64,000 nt of DNA, from NCBI RefSeq assembly GCF_900156815.1, contig NZ_FTOT01000006.1, positions 186,001 through 250,000 on the forward strand, read 5' to 3'. Position numbers and translations under genes: made by a program. The DNA comes from Gemmobacter megaterium (GTDB lineage: Bacteria; Pseudomonadota; Alphaproteobacteria; Rhodobacterales; Rhodobacteraceae). The stretch's first letter is position 1. Every line of letters begins with the position of its first letter. This document shows positions 27,953 to 36,297 of this stretch, one piece after another. The notes beneath the pieces are model-generated. The model did no database searches, was not told the origin of the DNA, and saw only the letters and a list, made by a program, of their open reading frames with translations.

Positions 27953-28041
27953 GTCGGGTTTCCTTGTGATACTGAGGGGTTCGGGCCGAGCGGAGGCCCG
28001 GTGCGCGTGCAACCGGACCCCCAGCCTTGGGCAATCGAGGA

Positions 28042-28965
28042 TCAGCCTTCGTGTTTGGGCATGCCTTCAAGCTGTGCGCGGGTCAGCGAAGTCTCGACAC
28101 GCTCGACCGAGTTGTCGGCGTCGCGGACGATGACCAGCGCATCGACGGGCACAACGACGCTGTGCGAGCCGATCCCGAGAAAGCCGCCCACGTCGATCAG
28201 CGCGCCGGTCACGGCATCGCCTTCCAGCATGAGGTCGCTGACAGTCCCGATCGACTCTCCTGCCATGTCGTGAACGTCGGCGCCGGTCAGCTCTTCGGCG
28301 GTTGGCGCCATTGCCATGCCGTCAGTCATCGGTGCGGTCGCTGTGGGGGCATCGGTGGCCATGCCGGGGGCCGCAGCCATCGGGGCTGTGCTGCCCATTG
28401 CGGGGTCTGCCGATGCGCCATCCCAAGCATAGCCGATGCGGAGGCTTTCCTCATCCCACTCCGGCAGGGCTTCGAGTTGTTCGCGCGACATGCTGGCCAC
28501 CACGAAGAAATCGCCAAGATCCTCGGGGGTCGCCGTATCCGCCACGAAATACAGGCTGTCCATATCGACCATCACGGTACGGGCGCCAATGCCCAGGAAG
28601 CCGCCGATATCCAGCAGGACACCGCGTACCTCGCCGTCCTGGCTCATGACGATGTCGTTGATCGCGCCAATGTCTTCCCATTGATCGCGGCCAGCGATGA
28701 AGGTCTCGCCGCTGGTCCAGCGCGCGGTGCGTTCGTCCCAGGACGGGTTGGGGCTTTGCTGGGCCCGCAGTTCTGTCACCACCTCCGGGTTGAGCGTATA
28801 AAGGTTCATCCCATCGAAGTCCGAGGCGCGGAAGCCAGGAACATTGGTCGCCACAGGGGTGGTTGCCGTGGTTTCAGCCGTTGTCGTCGCAGGTGCCGTG
28901 GTTTGGGCCATGACGCCGCCTGCGGTGGTCAGAACGATCGCGGTGGTAAGCATCAGGTTCTTCAT
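28042..28965 (-). CDS. Exported protein with two PRC-barrel domains
   Basis: This 307-residue protein has a signal peptide (1-21, ending GGVMAQ), a Thr/Ala-rich linker, a first PRC-barrel (about residues 85-170, with GVLLDIGGFLGIGARTVMVD), a Met/Ala/Pro-rich linker, and a second PRC-barrel (about 225-300, with GALIDVGGFLGIGSHSVVVP). The two barrels share the DIGGFLGIG-type loop and probably arose by internal duplication. It is periplasmic and probably a stress protein, as an EcfG-type promoter lies 50 bp upstream. The binding partner is unknown. Confidence 0.88.
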   Translation of the reverse strand: MKNLMLTTAIVLTTAGGVMAQTTAPATTTAETTATTPVATNVPGFRASDFDGMNLYTLNPEVVTELRAQQSPNPSWDERTARWTSGETFIAGRDQWEDIGAINDIVMSQDGEVRGVLLDIGGFLGIGARTVMVDMDSLYFVADTATPEDLGDFFVVASMSREQLEALPEWDEESLRIGYAWDGASADPAMGSTAPMAAAPGMATDAPTATAPMTDGMAMAPTAEELTGADVHDMAGESIGTVSDLMLEGDAVTGALIDVGGFLGIGSHSVVVPVDALVIVRDADNSVERVETSLTRAQLEGMPKHEG

Positions 28966-29014
28966 TTTCAGCTCCTGTCATTGTTGCAGTGGTCCGCTTG
29001 GGACATGCAAACAG

Positions 29015-29040
29015 AACGCCCGAGCAGGGCAAAGCGTTCC
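29015..29040 (-). promoter_or_regulatory. EcfG-type general stress promoter for the PRC-barrel genes
   Basis: On the minus strand the -35 GGAAC (29040-29036) and -10 CGTT (29018-29015) are exactly 17 bp apart, the consensus recognised by the alphaproteobacterial general stress sigma factor EcfG (GGAAC-N16/17-CGTT). The -10 lies about 50 bp before the ATG at 28965, a normal distance. A strikingly AT-rich block (29060-29093) lies just upstream and may act as an UP-like element. Confidence 0.75.
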
Positions 29041-29309
29041 GGGGCTCTGCGAAGAATCTAAAAATAATATTTATTTATCAATATTATAAATAGAGGCGCA
29101 CGACGCCCGTAGGGCGTCGCGCGACAGCGATGTCTGCGGAATCTGAAATGTGGCAGGCAGGGGTCTGCGCTTGCGGGACATCAACGTCGCCACGGGCAGC
29201 GGGTTCCGGGCCCGTCATGCAAATGCAGCGGGCCCGGCGATAGTCCGCGCAGCGACCCCAGGGTCGCTGACAAGAACACTGCGCAGGTCTTGCCTGCGCA
29301 ATCGTCTCA
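29041..29309. other. Hairpin-dense, gene-free spacer
   Basis: No coding frame is supported between the EcfG promoter and the duplicated segment. The stretch holds an AT-rich block (29060-29093) unlike the surrounding GC-rich DNA, then four inverted repeats: CGACGCCC/GGGCGTCG (29101-29119, 3-base loop), CCGGGCCCG/CGGGCCCGG (29206-29237, 14-base loop), AGCGACCC/GGGTCGCT (29251-29268) and TGCGCAGG/CCTGCGCA (29280-29300). The last fits a terminator. The others could be parts of a small RNA or a structured 3' end. Confidence 0.6.
29280..29300 (-). terminator. Terminator of the catabolic minus-strand operon
   Basis: TGCGCAGG/CCTGCGCA (8 bp) with a 5-base loop is followed on the minus strand by GTGTTCTTG, moderately T-rich. 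It lies about 100 bp past the stop of the DapA-family gene; the 90-bp extra repeat copy lies between stop and hairpin. Confidence 0.55.
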
Positions 29310-29489
29310 ACTCAGGCGCGAGAGTTCAGCAGTCCGGCACCCGCCATCGCCGCCCGCAGCAGGGCATCCCCTTTTGCAGAGAGCGGCACCAACGGCAGGA
29401 CTCAGGCGCGAGAGTTCAGCAGTCCGGCACCCGCCATCGCCGCCCGCAGCAGGGCATCCCCTTTTGCAGAGAGCGGCACCAACGGCAGG
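29310..29489. repeat. Perfect 90-bp tandem duplication of a gene 3' end
   Basis: Bases 29310-29399 and 29400-29489 are identical copies in direct orientation. The second copy holds the last 28 codons and the stop of the DapA-family gene plus two bases beyond it; the first copy therefore lies entirely downstream of that stop and is not translated from it. The unit length is a multiple of three. With no mismatches, the event is recent or under gene conversion, or is an assembly artefact. Confidence 0.93.
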
Positions 29490-30310
29490 CGCACGCCATC
29501 GGAGATCACACCCTCCATGGCCAATGCCCGCTTGACGGGGCCGGGGCTTGCCTCGCAGAACATGGATGCGGCCAGCGGCGACAGCCAGTCGTGCAGGCTC
29601 AGGGCCTCGTCCTGGCGGCCTTCGGCCCAGGCACGGTACAGCGCCACCACTTCGGCCGGTCGCCAGTTCGACAGGACCGAGGTCAACCCCCGCGCCCCCA
29701 GCGCAAAGAAGGGCAGGGCCAGCCCGTCATCGCCGCAATGCACCACAAAGCCCTGACCACAGGCCGCCCGCAGCGCCGTGACGCGGGCCGGATCGCCGCC
29801 TGCCTCTTTGATCGCCACGATATTGCGATGGCTGCGGGCCAGTTCTGCGGCGGTGTCGGGGGCAATCGCCACGCCTGTCCGGCCTGGCACCGAATACAGC
29901 ATGACGTCTGCCGCTCCTGCGGCTTCGGCGGCCGCTCCGAAATGCGCGATCAACCCTTCGGCCGAGGGCTTGTTGTAATAGGGTGTGATCAGCAACACGC
30001 CATGCGCCCCGGCCTCGACCGCGCGACGGGTGGCAGAGACGGTCTTTTTCGTCACATTGCTGCCCGTTCCCGCCAGCACATAGGCGGCATTCCCCGCGCG
30101 GCGCACGGTATGGGCGATGACGGCCAACGCCTCGTCCTCGTCCAGCGTCGCCGCCTCGCCCGTGGTGCCGACGGGCACCAGACCCGCGATACCTGCCTCC
30201 AACTGGCGGTCGATCAGGCGATCAAACGCGGCCCAGTCAATCTCTCCGCTGTCGGTAAACGGGGTGACAAGCGCAGTGAACACGCCGTCGAAACGGGTCA
30301 GGTCAGTCAT
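29402..30310 (-). CDS. DapA-family lyase/aldolase in catabolic operon
   Basis: This 302-residue protein is a class I aldolase of the DHDPS superfamily. It retains Thr49-Thr50 in VGTTGEAAT, Tyr112 in PYYNKPS, Tyr139 and Arg144 in LYSVPGRTG, and Schiff-base Lys168 in VAIKEAGG, i.e. the set seen in true DHDPS. Its location as last gene behind an aldehyde dehydrogenase and a three-part amine dehydrogenase points to catabolism, for instance cleavage or deamination of a 2-oxo acid intermediate, as with the hydroxyproline-pathway deaminase. A second biosynthetic role cannot be excluded. Its 3' end is tandemly duplicated. ATG at 30310 is chosen over one eight codons upstream. Confidence 0.85.
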   Translation of the reverse strand: MTDLTRFDGVFTALVTPFTDSGEIDWAAFDRLIDRQLEAGIAGLVPVGTTGEAATLDEDEALAVIAHTVRRAGNAAYVLAGTGSNVTKKTVSATRRAVEAGAHGVLLITPYYNKPSAEGLIAHFGAAAEAAGAADVMLYSVPGRTGVAIAPDTAAELARSHRNIVAIKEAGGDPARVTALRAACGQGFVVHCGDDGLALPFFALGARGLTSVLSNWRPAEVVALYRAWAEGRQDEALSLHDWLSPLAASMFCEASPGPVKRALAMEGVISDGVRLPLVPLSAKGDALLRAAMAGAGLLNSRA

Positions 30311-30333
30311 GTTTCGATCCTTTCGGGTCTGCA

Positions 30334-31731
30334 TCAGTCGATCACCACGCGGGGTTCCGACATTTCGCGGATGGCGATGCGCACACCCTCGCGCCCGAGG
30401 CCCGAGGATTTGACACCACCGAATGGCACGTGTTCGGCGCGGAAGTCCGGGCCTTCGTTCACCATGATCCCGCCGACCTGCAAGCCGCGGGTCAGCTTGC
30501 GGATGGCCGCGTGGTCGTTGGTGAAGACGCCAGCCTGTAGCCCGTAGTCGCTGGCATTGACCTCGGCCATGGCGGCATCCAGATCGGCAAACTGCCTCAT
30601 CGCCAGAACAGGGCCAAAGGTTTCCTGTGCCACGAGGTCCATTGCAGGCAGCACATCCGCGATGACCGTAGGGGCCATCAGCGTGCCCTGCGCGGTGCCG
30701 CCTGTCAGCAGGCGGGCGCCCATGGCCTGGGCCCCGGCCAGACGTTGCAGGATCGTGTCGGCGGCGGTTGCGTCGATCACCGGGCCCATCTGGGTGGCCG
30801 GATCTGCCGGATCGCCAAAGCGATGGGCGGCCACCTTGTCCAGCAGGATGCCGGTAAATGCCTCGGCCACTGCGTCGTGAACATAGAGCTTCTTGACCGC
30901 CGCACAGCTTTGGCCTGCGATTTCATAGCGGTGGCCGATGGCCGTGGCGGCGGCAAGGTCCAGATCCGCATCGGGCAGGACGAACAGCGGATCGTTGCCG
31001 CCCAGTTCCATCAGGCAGCGCACAAGGCCGCTTGCCCGTTTCAGCGCCAGTCCGCCCTGCGGCCCGCCGGTGAAGGACAGCAGGTCGATGGGTGCGCGGG
31101 CCAGCGCCAGCGCGGTGTCCGCGCCCCCATGCACCACCTGCACCAGATCTTGAGGAAAACCGGCCTCGACCGTCAGGCCGACCAGGTGATCGGCCGCCAG
31201 CGGTGCCTTGGGCGACGGTTTCACCACCACCGCATTCCCGGCAGCAATGGCGGGGCCAAGTTTGTGGCACAGCAGATTGACCGGATAGTTGAACGGCGTG
31301 ATCGCCGCCACCACGCCCACCGGAACATGGGTGACAACCGCCTGCCGGTCCACCCCGCCCGAGACGATGGCGCAGTGCATCACCTCGCCATCAAGGAAGG
31401 TCGCGGCATCGCCGGACAGGCGCAGCGTGTTCTGCGCGCGGCGCGTCTCGTTGCGCGCCTCGGTGATGGTCTTGCCCATCTCTGCGCAGATGGTCTGGGC
31501 CAGTATCTCGGCATCTCGGGCCAGCAGGTCGGCCAGCCGGTTCAGCAACTCGCGCCGCTGATGCGGTGTGGTGGCACGAAAGGCCGCCGCCGCCTGTTTC
31601 GCGCGCAGGACAGTGGACTGGACCTCTGCGTCCGAGGCGGCAGGCACATCCCCCACAGGGGCGCCGCTGAAGGGGTTCAGAACGGTGACGCGCGCAGATT
31701 GAGCGCGCAGCACGGGGGCGGCAAGGGTCAT
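30334..31731 (-). CDS. NAD(P)-dependent aldehyde dehydrogenase
   Basis: This 465-residue enzyme oxidises a semialdehyde to the acid. Catalytic residues are in place: Asn148 in PFNYPVN, Lys171 in VVKPSPKAP, Glu242 in MELGGNDP and the nucleophile Cys276 in AGQSCAAVKK, with a C-terminal FGGVKSSGLGREG motif. The chain is on the short side for the family. In this operon its likely substrate is a semialdehyde made by the dehydrogenase or the DapA-family enzyme, such as 2-oxoglutarate semialdehyde or aminoadipate semialdehyde. Its ATG overlaps the stop of the upstream FAD gene (ATGA). Confidence 0.9.
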   Translation of the reverse strand: MTLAAPVLRAQSARVTVLNPFSGAPVGDVPAASDAEVQSTVLRAKQAAAAFRATTPHQRRELLNRLADLLARDAEILAQTICAEMGKTITEARNETRRAQNTLRLSGDAATFLDGEVMHCAIVSGGVDRQAVVTHVPVGVVAAITPFNYPVNLLCHKLGPAIAAGNAVVVKPSPKAPLAADHLVGLTVEAGFPQDLVQVVHGGADTALALARAPIDLLSFTGGPQGGLALKRASGLVRCLMELGGNDPLFVLPDADLDLAAATAIGHRYEIAGQSCAAVKKLYVHDAVAEAFTGILLDKVAAHRFGDPADPATQMGPVIDATAADTILQRLAGAQAMGARLLTGGTAQGTLMAPTVIADVLPAMDLVAQETFGPVLAMRQFADLDAAMAEVNASDYGLQAGVFTNDHAAIRKLTRGLQVGGIMVNEGPDFRAEHVPFGGVKSSGLGREGVRIAIREMSEPRVVID

Positions 31732-33008
31732 GCCGGATCTCCTTGGGTTTCATCGGGGGCGGCCAGAAGGTCCGCGATTGCAATGGGGCGGGCGGGCCAG
31801 CGGGCGGCGCCCAGCCGGGGTTTTTCCGTGTCGGGGGCGGCCAGTCGGGCCACCCATTCGGCGCAGAACCGACCCTGACAGGCCCCCATGGAAAACCGCC
31901 CGTCCAGCCGCAGTTGCCGGTCGGTGGGGCCAGGGCCAAGGGCACGCAGGTCGTTCAGGCTGCGTCCTTCGCAGCGGCACAGAATGGTGTCGCCGGGCAG
32001 GGCGGCCAGTCGCGCTGCGCCGTCATGGGCGTGCAGCCGCGCAACCAGTACCTGCGCGGCGCGCTGGCGGATCACTTCGGCCGCGGGGGCGGGCATTGGC
32101 TGGCCCAGAAGCCGTGCCGCCAAGGCCGCGCCCTGTGCCTGGCCGTCGGCCAGCGCGGCGCGTGCGCCCAGCGCCTCGCGGCAATCGCCAGCGCGGACCA
32201 TGGGCAGGGCAGGGCAATCCGGCAGGCCGATGTCGTTGGGCGCGATGCCATCATGCAGGGCGATACGGTCCGCGCTCTGGCTGCGGCGTCCGGTCGGTGT
32301 GTCCAGATCGGCCAGCAGCGCGCCTGCCTCGGCCCGGATCGCCACCAGATGGGTGGCTGGCAGCACCGGCACGCCTGCCAGCCGCAGCCGGGCCAGGTAC
32401 CCCGCCCCTTCGGTCAGATAGGAGAGGGGCAGGCCAAGGGCCGCCAACGGGCGGGCCAGCGGTCGCCCCGCCTCGACGATGGCAATGGGCGGGCGGCCAA
32501 GCCGCGTCAGTTCTGCCCCCAGCGCCAGCAGTAGCGGCCCCGATCCTGCCAGCAGCACCCGGCCTTCGGGCGGCTGGGCCAGCATCTTCAGCCGGGTCTG
32601 CAAGCTGCCGGCGGTTTCCACGCCCGGCAGGGTCCAGCCGGGGCGCGGCTGCACCCGTTCGCGTGCGCCGGTGGCGAGCACCAGTGCGCGGGGCCGGAAC
32701 AGCCGCGCCCCCGCCCCGGTCAGCAACACGGCGCCGGTATGGTCCACCCCGCCAAAGGCGGTGCCCATGGCCAGCGTGATCCGCGCACCCTGGGCCTGCA
32801 CTGCCGTCATCAGCCCGTCCCAGCGGCGGCGCTGCGTCCGGCTGGCAACAGACCGGACCCCCGGCAGCGGCTGGCGATGCACCGCCCCGCCAGGCGCTTG
32901 CGCCTGATCCGCGACCAGTACTTGCAAGCCCGCGCGGGCCAGTTCCACCGCCGCAGCAAGCCCGGCAAGCCCGGCGCCGATCACCAGAACGGGGCGCTCA
33001 GACATCAT
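31728..33008 (-). CDS. FAD/NAD(P)-binding subunit of a three-part amine dehydrogenase (HcnB/OoxA-like)
   Basis: This 426-residue protein opens with an FAD-binding motif VIGAGLAGLAAAVELARAG and has a second dinucleotide fold (VLLAGSGPLLLALG, about residue 155). A C-terminal bacterioferredoxin-associated-ferredoxin-like [2Fe-2S] region has CRC at about residue 340 and ACQGRFC about 35 residues later. It matches the middle subunit of HcnABC, opine oxidase and D-hydroxyproline dehydrogenase-type complexes, which pass electrons from an amino-acid-oxidising subunit to acceptors. It overlaps the 2Fe-2S gene by 11 bases and the ALDH gene by 4. A start one codon later is equally possible. Confidence 0.85.
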   Translation of the reverse strand: MMSERPVLVIGAGLAGLAAAVELARAGLQVLVADQAQAPGGAVHRQPLPGVRSVASRTQRRRWDGLMTAVQAQGARITLAMGTAFGGVDHTGAVLLTGAGARLFRPRALVLATGARERVQPRPGWTLPGVETAGSLQTRLKMLAQPPEGRVLLAGSGPLLLALGAELTRLGRPPIAIVEAGRPLARPLAALGLPLSYLTEGAGYLARLRLAGVPVLPATHLVAIRAEAGALLADLDTPTGRRSQSADRIALHDGIAPNDIGLPDCPALPMVRAGDCREALGARAALADGQAQGAALAARLLGQPMPAPAAEVIRQRAAQVLVARLHAHDGAARLAALPGDTILCRCEGRSLNDLRALGPGPTDRQLRLDGRFSMGACQGRFCAEWVARLAAPDTEKPRLGAARWPARPIAIADLLAAPDETQGDPA

Positions 33009-33249
33009 GCTCTCCATCCTCGGGGAAAACGTCCATTCCGGTGCGGCAGGGGGTCAGGCAGGCCTCGACCAGCCGCCCGCCGACCCGGACCAGACAGCCC
33101 TGGCATTGACCGATCCCGCAGAATACCGCGCGGGGCTGGCCGGTGGGGGCCTGCCCCAGAATGAGCACCCCCGCGCGGATCAATGCGCTGGCGAGTGACT
33201 CGCCGGGATGGAAGGGAATGGGGCGGCCCTGCCACAGGATCGTGCTCAT
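32998..33249 (-). CDS. (2Fe-2S)-binding small subunit of the amine dehydrogenase (HcnA/SoxA-like)
   Basis: An 83-residue ferredoxin-like protein, too short to be flagged by a length filter. The plant-type [2Fe-2S] ligand pattern is seen as Cys44, Cys49 and Cys52 in FCGIGQCQGC, with Cys64 in EACLTPC. The opening ILWQGRPIPFHPGESLASAL matches the small subunit of HcnABC-type enzymes. It is translated between the two flavin subunits with 4-bp (ATGA) and 11-bp overlaps, so the three form an obligate stoichiometric set. Confidence 0.9.
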   Translation of the reverse strand: MSTILWQGRPIPFHPGESLASALIRAGVLILGQAPTGQPRAVFCGIGQCQGCLVRVGGRLVEACLTPCRTGMDVFPEDGEHDV

Positions 33250-34418
33250 GCCCGGCCCTCCTGCCGTTGGGGGGTGAACCGGCTGGGTGACAGCGCGTTC
33301 AGATCGGCGGCCACGGCGTCGGACGGCGGCAGACCCCGCGCCATGCGGGCAACCTCGGCGCCGATCAGGGCCGACAGGCAGATGCCATCGCCCTCGAATC
33401 CGGTGGCCATCAGGATGCGCGGCGCATCCGGCAGCGGCCCGACGATGGGCAACCCGTCGGCAACGGCCGCGCGGATGCCCGCAAAGGCCCGGATCACCCG
33501 CAACTCCGCCAGCATCGGCCAGGCGGCCACCGACCGCGTCATCAACTGGCGCAGCGTTGCGAAATCCACCCGCAACGGATCGCCATGATCCTCGCGGCTG
33601 GAGCCTATGATGAATTGTCCGGTCGCCAGCGGGTCGATCACGACGGGCGGCAACGGGGCCGCAGCGGGGGAATCGGTCTTTGCCAGCAGATAAGCCGCCG
33701 CAGTCAGCGAACCGGGCAGGGCGCCCGCAGGCCCCCGGTCGGTGATGAACAACTGACCCGCACGAGGGATGACCGGCAGGGCAGGGAAATGATCGGGGGT
33801 CGAGACCCCCAGCGCCGCCACCAGCCGCCCGGCCCGCAGGCGCCGCGCGCCCAGATCCAGCGTCACGCCGGCGTCGTCCGCAGTGATTCCCATGATGCGC
33901 GCAGGCCAGACAGGCGTAATCCCCGGTCGCGCAAGATAGGCGCGCACGGCCTTGTGCCCCGGCATATGCCCTTCGCCGTCCAGCGCCACCAACCGTTCGA
34001 CCCCGGTGCCAAGGCCAGGCAGCACGCCGCGCCCGCCATCGGCGCTGACCCGTACCGGCCCGGCGATCTGGCCCAGCTTGACGATCAGCGCATCCATGGC
34101 CGCCAGTTCTGCTGCACCCTGGCCAAAGACATAGGAGGGGCGCGCCTGGAACGCGCCTGCCAGCGGGCCGCCTTGCGACAGCACACGGGTATAGAGCAAC
34201 GAGGCAGAGGCCAGCCGCGCCAGCGGTCCGGGCTTTTTCGAGGCCACCGATACCGCGCCATCCGACGCCCCCGAAGCCGCAGCAGCCGGGCCTGTGGCGT
34301 CGATCACCGCCACGCTCAGCCCGGCCCCGGCAAGATGCCAAGCGACCGAGGCGCCGACGATTCCGGCACCGGCAATGGCCACGTCAAAGTCTGGGGGCTG
34401 GGGCAAGGGGGGCCTCAT
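33246..34418 (-). CDS. FAD-dependent oxidoreductase, substrate-oxidising subunit (HcnC/DadA-like)
   Basis: This 390-residue protein is a DAO-family flavoenzyme, with the N-terminal FAD motif AIAGAGIVGASVAWHLAGAG and a C-terminal FAD motif MATGFEGDGICLSALIG. Relatives oxidise the C-N bond of amino or imino acids (glycine, D-amino acids, D-hydroxyproline, opines, proline). It is the first gene of the five-gene minus-strand operon and divergent from the ABC importer. The ATG at 34418 matches the start of the Rossmann fold, although no clear ribosome site precedes it; a longer frame upstream lies in AT-rich promoter DNA. Confidence 0.87.
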   Translation of the reverse strand: MRPPLPQPPDFDVAIAGAGIVGASVAWHLAGAGLSVAVIDATGPAAAASGASDGAVSVASKKPGPLARLASASLLYTRVLSQGGPLAGAFQARPSYVFGQGAAELAAMDALIVKLGQIAGPVRVSADGGRGVLPGLGTGVERLVALDGEGHMPGHKAVRAYLARPGITPVWPARIMGITADDAGVTLDLGARRLRAGRLVAALGVSTPDHFPALPVIPRAGQLFITDRGPAGALPGSLTAAAYLLAKTDSPAAAPLPPVVIDPLATGQFIIGSSREDHGDPLRVDFATLRQLMTRSVAAWPMLAELRVIRAFAGIRAAVADGLPIVGPLPDAPRILMATGFEGDGICLSALIGAEVARMARGLPPSDAVAADLNALSPSRFTPQRQEGRA

Positions 34419-34486
34419 GGGTGCGGTGGGGCGGCATTGCGGCGCGCTGACAGATGAACGGTAGCCCGGCCTCTGGCATCCGGCGA

Positions 34487-34498
34487 TGCAAAATTGCA
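34487..34498. promoter_or_regulatory. Possible LysR-type operator in the divergent catabolic promoter region
   Basis: TGCAA-AA-TTGCA is a short inverted repeat in the 301-bp spacer (34419-34719) between the two arms of the catabolic locus. TTGCAA recurs at 34519-34524. The spacer is AT-rich relative to its surroundings and holds no gene. The LysR regulator at the end of the plus arm is the natural candidate binder. A clean sigma70 promoter could not be picked. Confidence 0.3.
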
Positions 34499-34719
34499 GC
34501 TCGGACTTACAACAATATTTGCAAGATTTCGGGAATGACCCCGGAATACCCAAGTACGATAGGTAATGCTTCAAGTCTGTTTATACCTTGGGCCTGCTTT
34601 CTTGTATTGATCGGCGTGATGAAAACAGGCTGCTATGGGGCAGCCGGCCCGACAGAAGGTCCGGGCACGAGAAACCCGTCAGAACCCGCGCGGTCCGCCG
34701 CGCCCACACGGAGGTGACA

Positions 34720-35559
34720 ATGTTCCTGAAATCCCTGGCCGCCGGCATGACCGCGGCTGCCCTTGCCCTTGCGGCGACCTTTGGCGTCGCGCAGGCGCAG
34801 CAGAAATCCACCGTCGATGAAATCCGCGACCGGGGCGTGCTGCGCATTGCGGGTATCCTGAACGAAGACCCCTATTTCTCCAAGGATCCGCGCACCGGCG
34901 AATGGCGCGGCTTTGTTGTCGAGATGGGCAAGAATATGGCCGAGGAACTGGGCGTCAAGCTGGAGGTTGTCGAATCCAGCTGGTCGAATTCCATCCTCGA
35001 CGTGCAGTCCGGCAAGGTCGATCTGGCCTTTGCGCTGACCGCGCTGCCGAAACGCGCGCTGGCGGTGCACTTCTCGGCCCCGACCTACTACAACAGTTTT
35101 ACCATCATCTCGCCGAAAGCCGAACTGGCCAGCAAGACCTGGGCCGAACTGAATGACCCGGCCTATACCATCGCGGTGGATCTGGGATCGTCGCAGGATC
35201 AGATCACGCGGGCCTATCTGCCGAAAGCCAATATCCTGCGCTTCAAGACCCGCGACGAGGCTGTTCTGGCCGTGGCCACCGGCAAGGCCGATGCGATCAT
35301 CAACACCGTGTTCAACAGCATGGTGATGACCAAGAAGAACGCGGCCATCGGCAAGGTCTATGTGCCGCAGCCCATCCTGTCCTCGCCCTCGGTCGTGGGC
35401 ATGAACCAGAACGCCGATGATGTGTGGCGCGGTTTCGTGTCGGCCTGGGCGGACTACAACCGCCGTGTCGGCAACAACCAGACCTGGATCCTGATGGGCC
35501 TGGAACCCTTTGGCATCGGGCTGGACGATCTGCCCGAAGGCTTTGACATCAACGGCTGA
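34720..35559 (+). CDS. Polar amino-acid ABC transporter, periplasmic binding protein
   Basis: This 279-residue family-3 solute-binding protein has a signal peptide (residues 1-27, ending GVAQAQ), the family opening IRDRGVLRIAGILNEDPYF, GEWRGFVVEMGKNMAEELG, and the Asp-loop GKVDLAFALTALPKRALAVHFSAP. The position of the typical amino-acid carboxylate-binding Arg is occupied in PKRAL. An ACGGAGGTGACA site precedes the ATG. It is the first gene of the plus arm and is likely to be the most highly expressed. Confidence 0.92.
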   Translation: MFLKSLAAGMTAAALALAATFGVAQAQQKSTVDEIRDRGVLRIAGILNEDPYFSKDPRTGEWRGFVVEMGKNMAEELGVKLEVVESSWSNSILDVQSGKVDLAFALTALPKRALAVHFSAPTYYNSFTIISPKAELASKTWAELNDPAYTIAVDLGSSQDQITRAYLPKANILRFKTRDEAVLAVATGKADAIINTVFNSMVMTKKNAAIGKVYVPQPILSSPSVVGMNQNADDVWRGFVSAWADYNRRVGNNQTWILMGLEPFGIGLDDLPEGFDING

Positions 35560-35624
35560 GGCCATTCGCGCGGGCCTTTGCCTGGCCCGCGCCAACAACC
35601 GGATCAACGGTCAGGGAGACAGGC

Positions 35625-36287
35625 ATGTACAGCTGGGACTTCTACACCGTCATGCAGTCCTTCGATCTGTTCCTGATCGGGATCTGGACGACGTTTCTTT
35701 ATACCATCGGCTCCATCGCGCTGGGCGTGGTGATCGGCCTTGCGGCCTGTTTCGCCCGGCTGTCGCGCTTTGCCGCGCTGCGCGTTCTGGCCCGCAGCTA
35801 TCAGGAGCTGTTCCGCTGCACCCCGCTTCTGGTGCAGATCCTGTGGGCCTACTATGCGCTGCCCATGCTGTTGGGCGTCTCGATCTCCAACACGACGGCC
35901 GGGGTGCTTACGCTGTCGCTCTATGTCGGGTCGTTTTATGCCGAGATTTTCCGTGGCGGCATCAACGCCATAGACAAGGGCCAACGCGAGGCGGCGGCGG
36001 CCGTGGGCATGTCGGGTGTGCAGTCGATGACCCACATCATCCTGCCACAGGCCGTCAAGAAGATGCTGCCCGCCTTCATCAACCAGTCGGTCATTCAGGT
36101 AAAGAACACCTCGTTGCTGTATGCGATTTCGGTGGCGGAACTGACCTACATGACCTCTGTGGTGAATTCCGAAACTTATCGCCCGCTCGAAGCCTATTCG
36201 CTGGCCGCGCTGATGTACTTCGTCATGCTGTTCCCGCTGACGCAGATCGCCGACCACTTTGAACGCCGGATGCGGCGCAGCGACTGA
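35625..36287 (+). CDS. Polar amino-acid ABC transporter, permease
   Basis: This 220-residue HisM/GlnP-type permease has about five membrane helices and the EAA loop [29 protein letters not shown]. Only one permease gene is present, so the transporter is probably a homodimer in the membrane. AGGGAGAC precedes the ATG; the gap to the binding-protein gene is 65 bp. Confidence 0.93.
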   Translation: MYSWDFYTVMQSFDLFLIGIWTTFLYTIGSIALGVVIGLAACFARLSRFAALRVLARSYQELFRCTPLLVQILWAYYALPMLLGVSISNTTAGVLTLSLYVGSFYAEIFRGGINAIDKGQREAAAAVGMSGVQSMTHIILPQAVKKMLPAFINQSVIQVKNTSLLYAISVAELTYMTSVVNSETYRPLEAYSLAALMYFVMLFPLTQIADHFERRMRRSD

Positions 36288-36297
36288 GGACAGGACC

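Noticed and set aside
28042-28965. Photosynthetic reaction-centre H subunit, because of the PRC-barrels
   Set aside because: The protein has a Sec signal peptide and two PRC domains, lacks the H-subunit membrane helix and layout, and no puf/bch genes are near.
29310-29489. CRISPR or other spaced repeat array
   Set aside because: Only two copies with no spacer between them; it is a simple tandem duplication of a gene end.
29402-30310. Calling the second DapA-family gene a plain duplicate dapA for lysine synthesis
   Set aside because: Although its residues allow DHDPS activity, it is locked in a catabolic operon and a separate dapA exists at 16609-17481.
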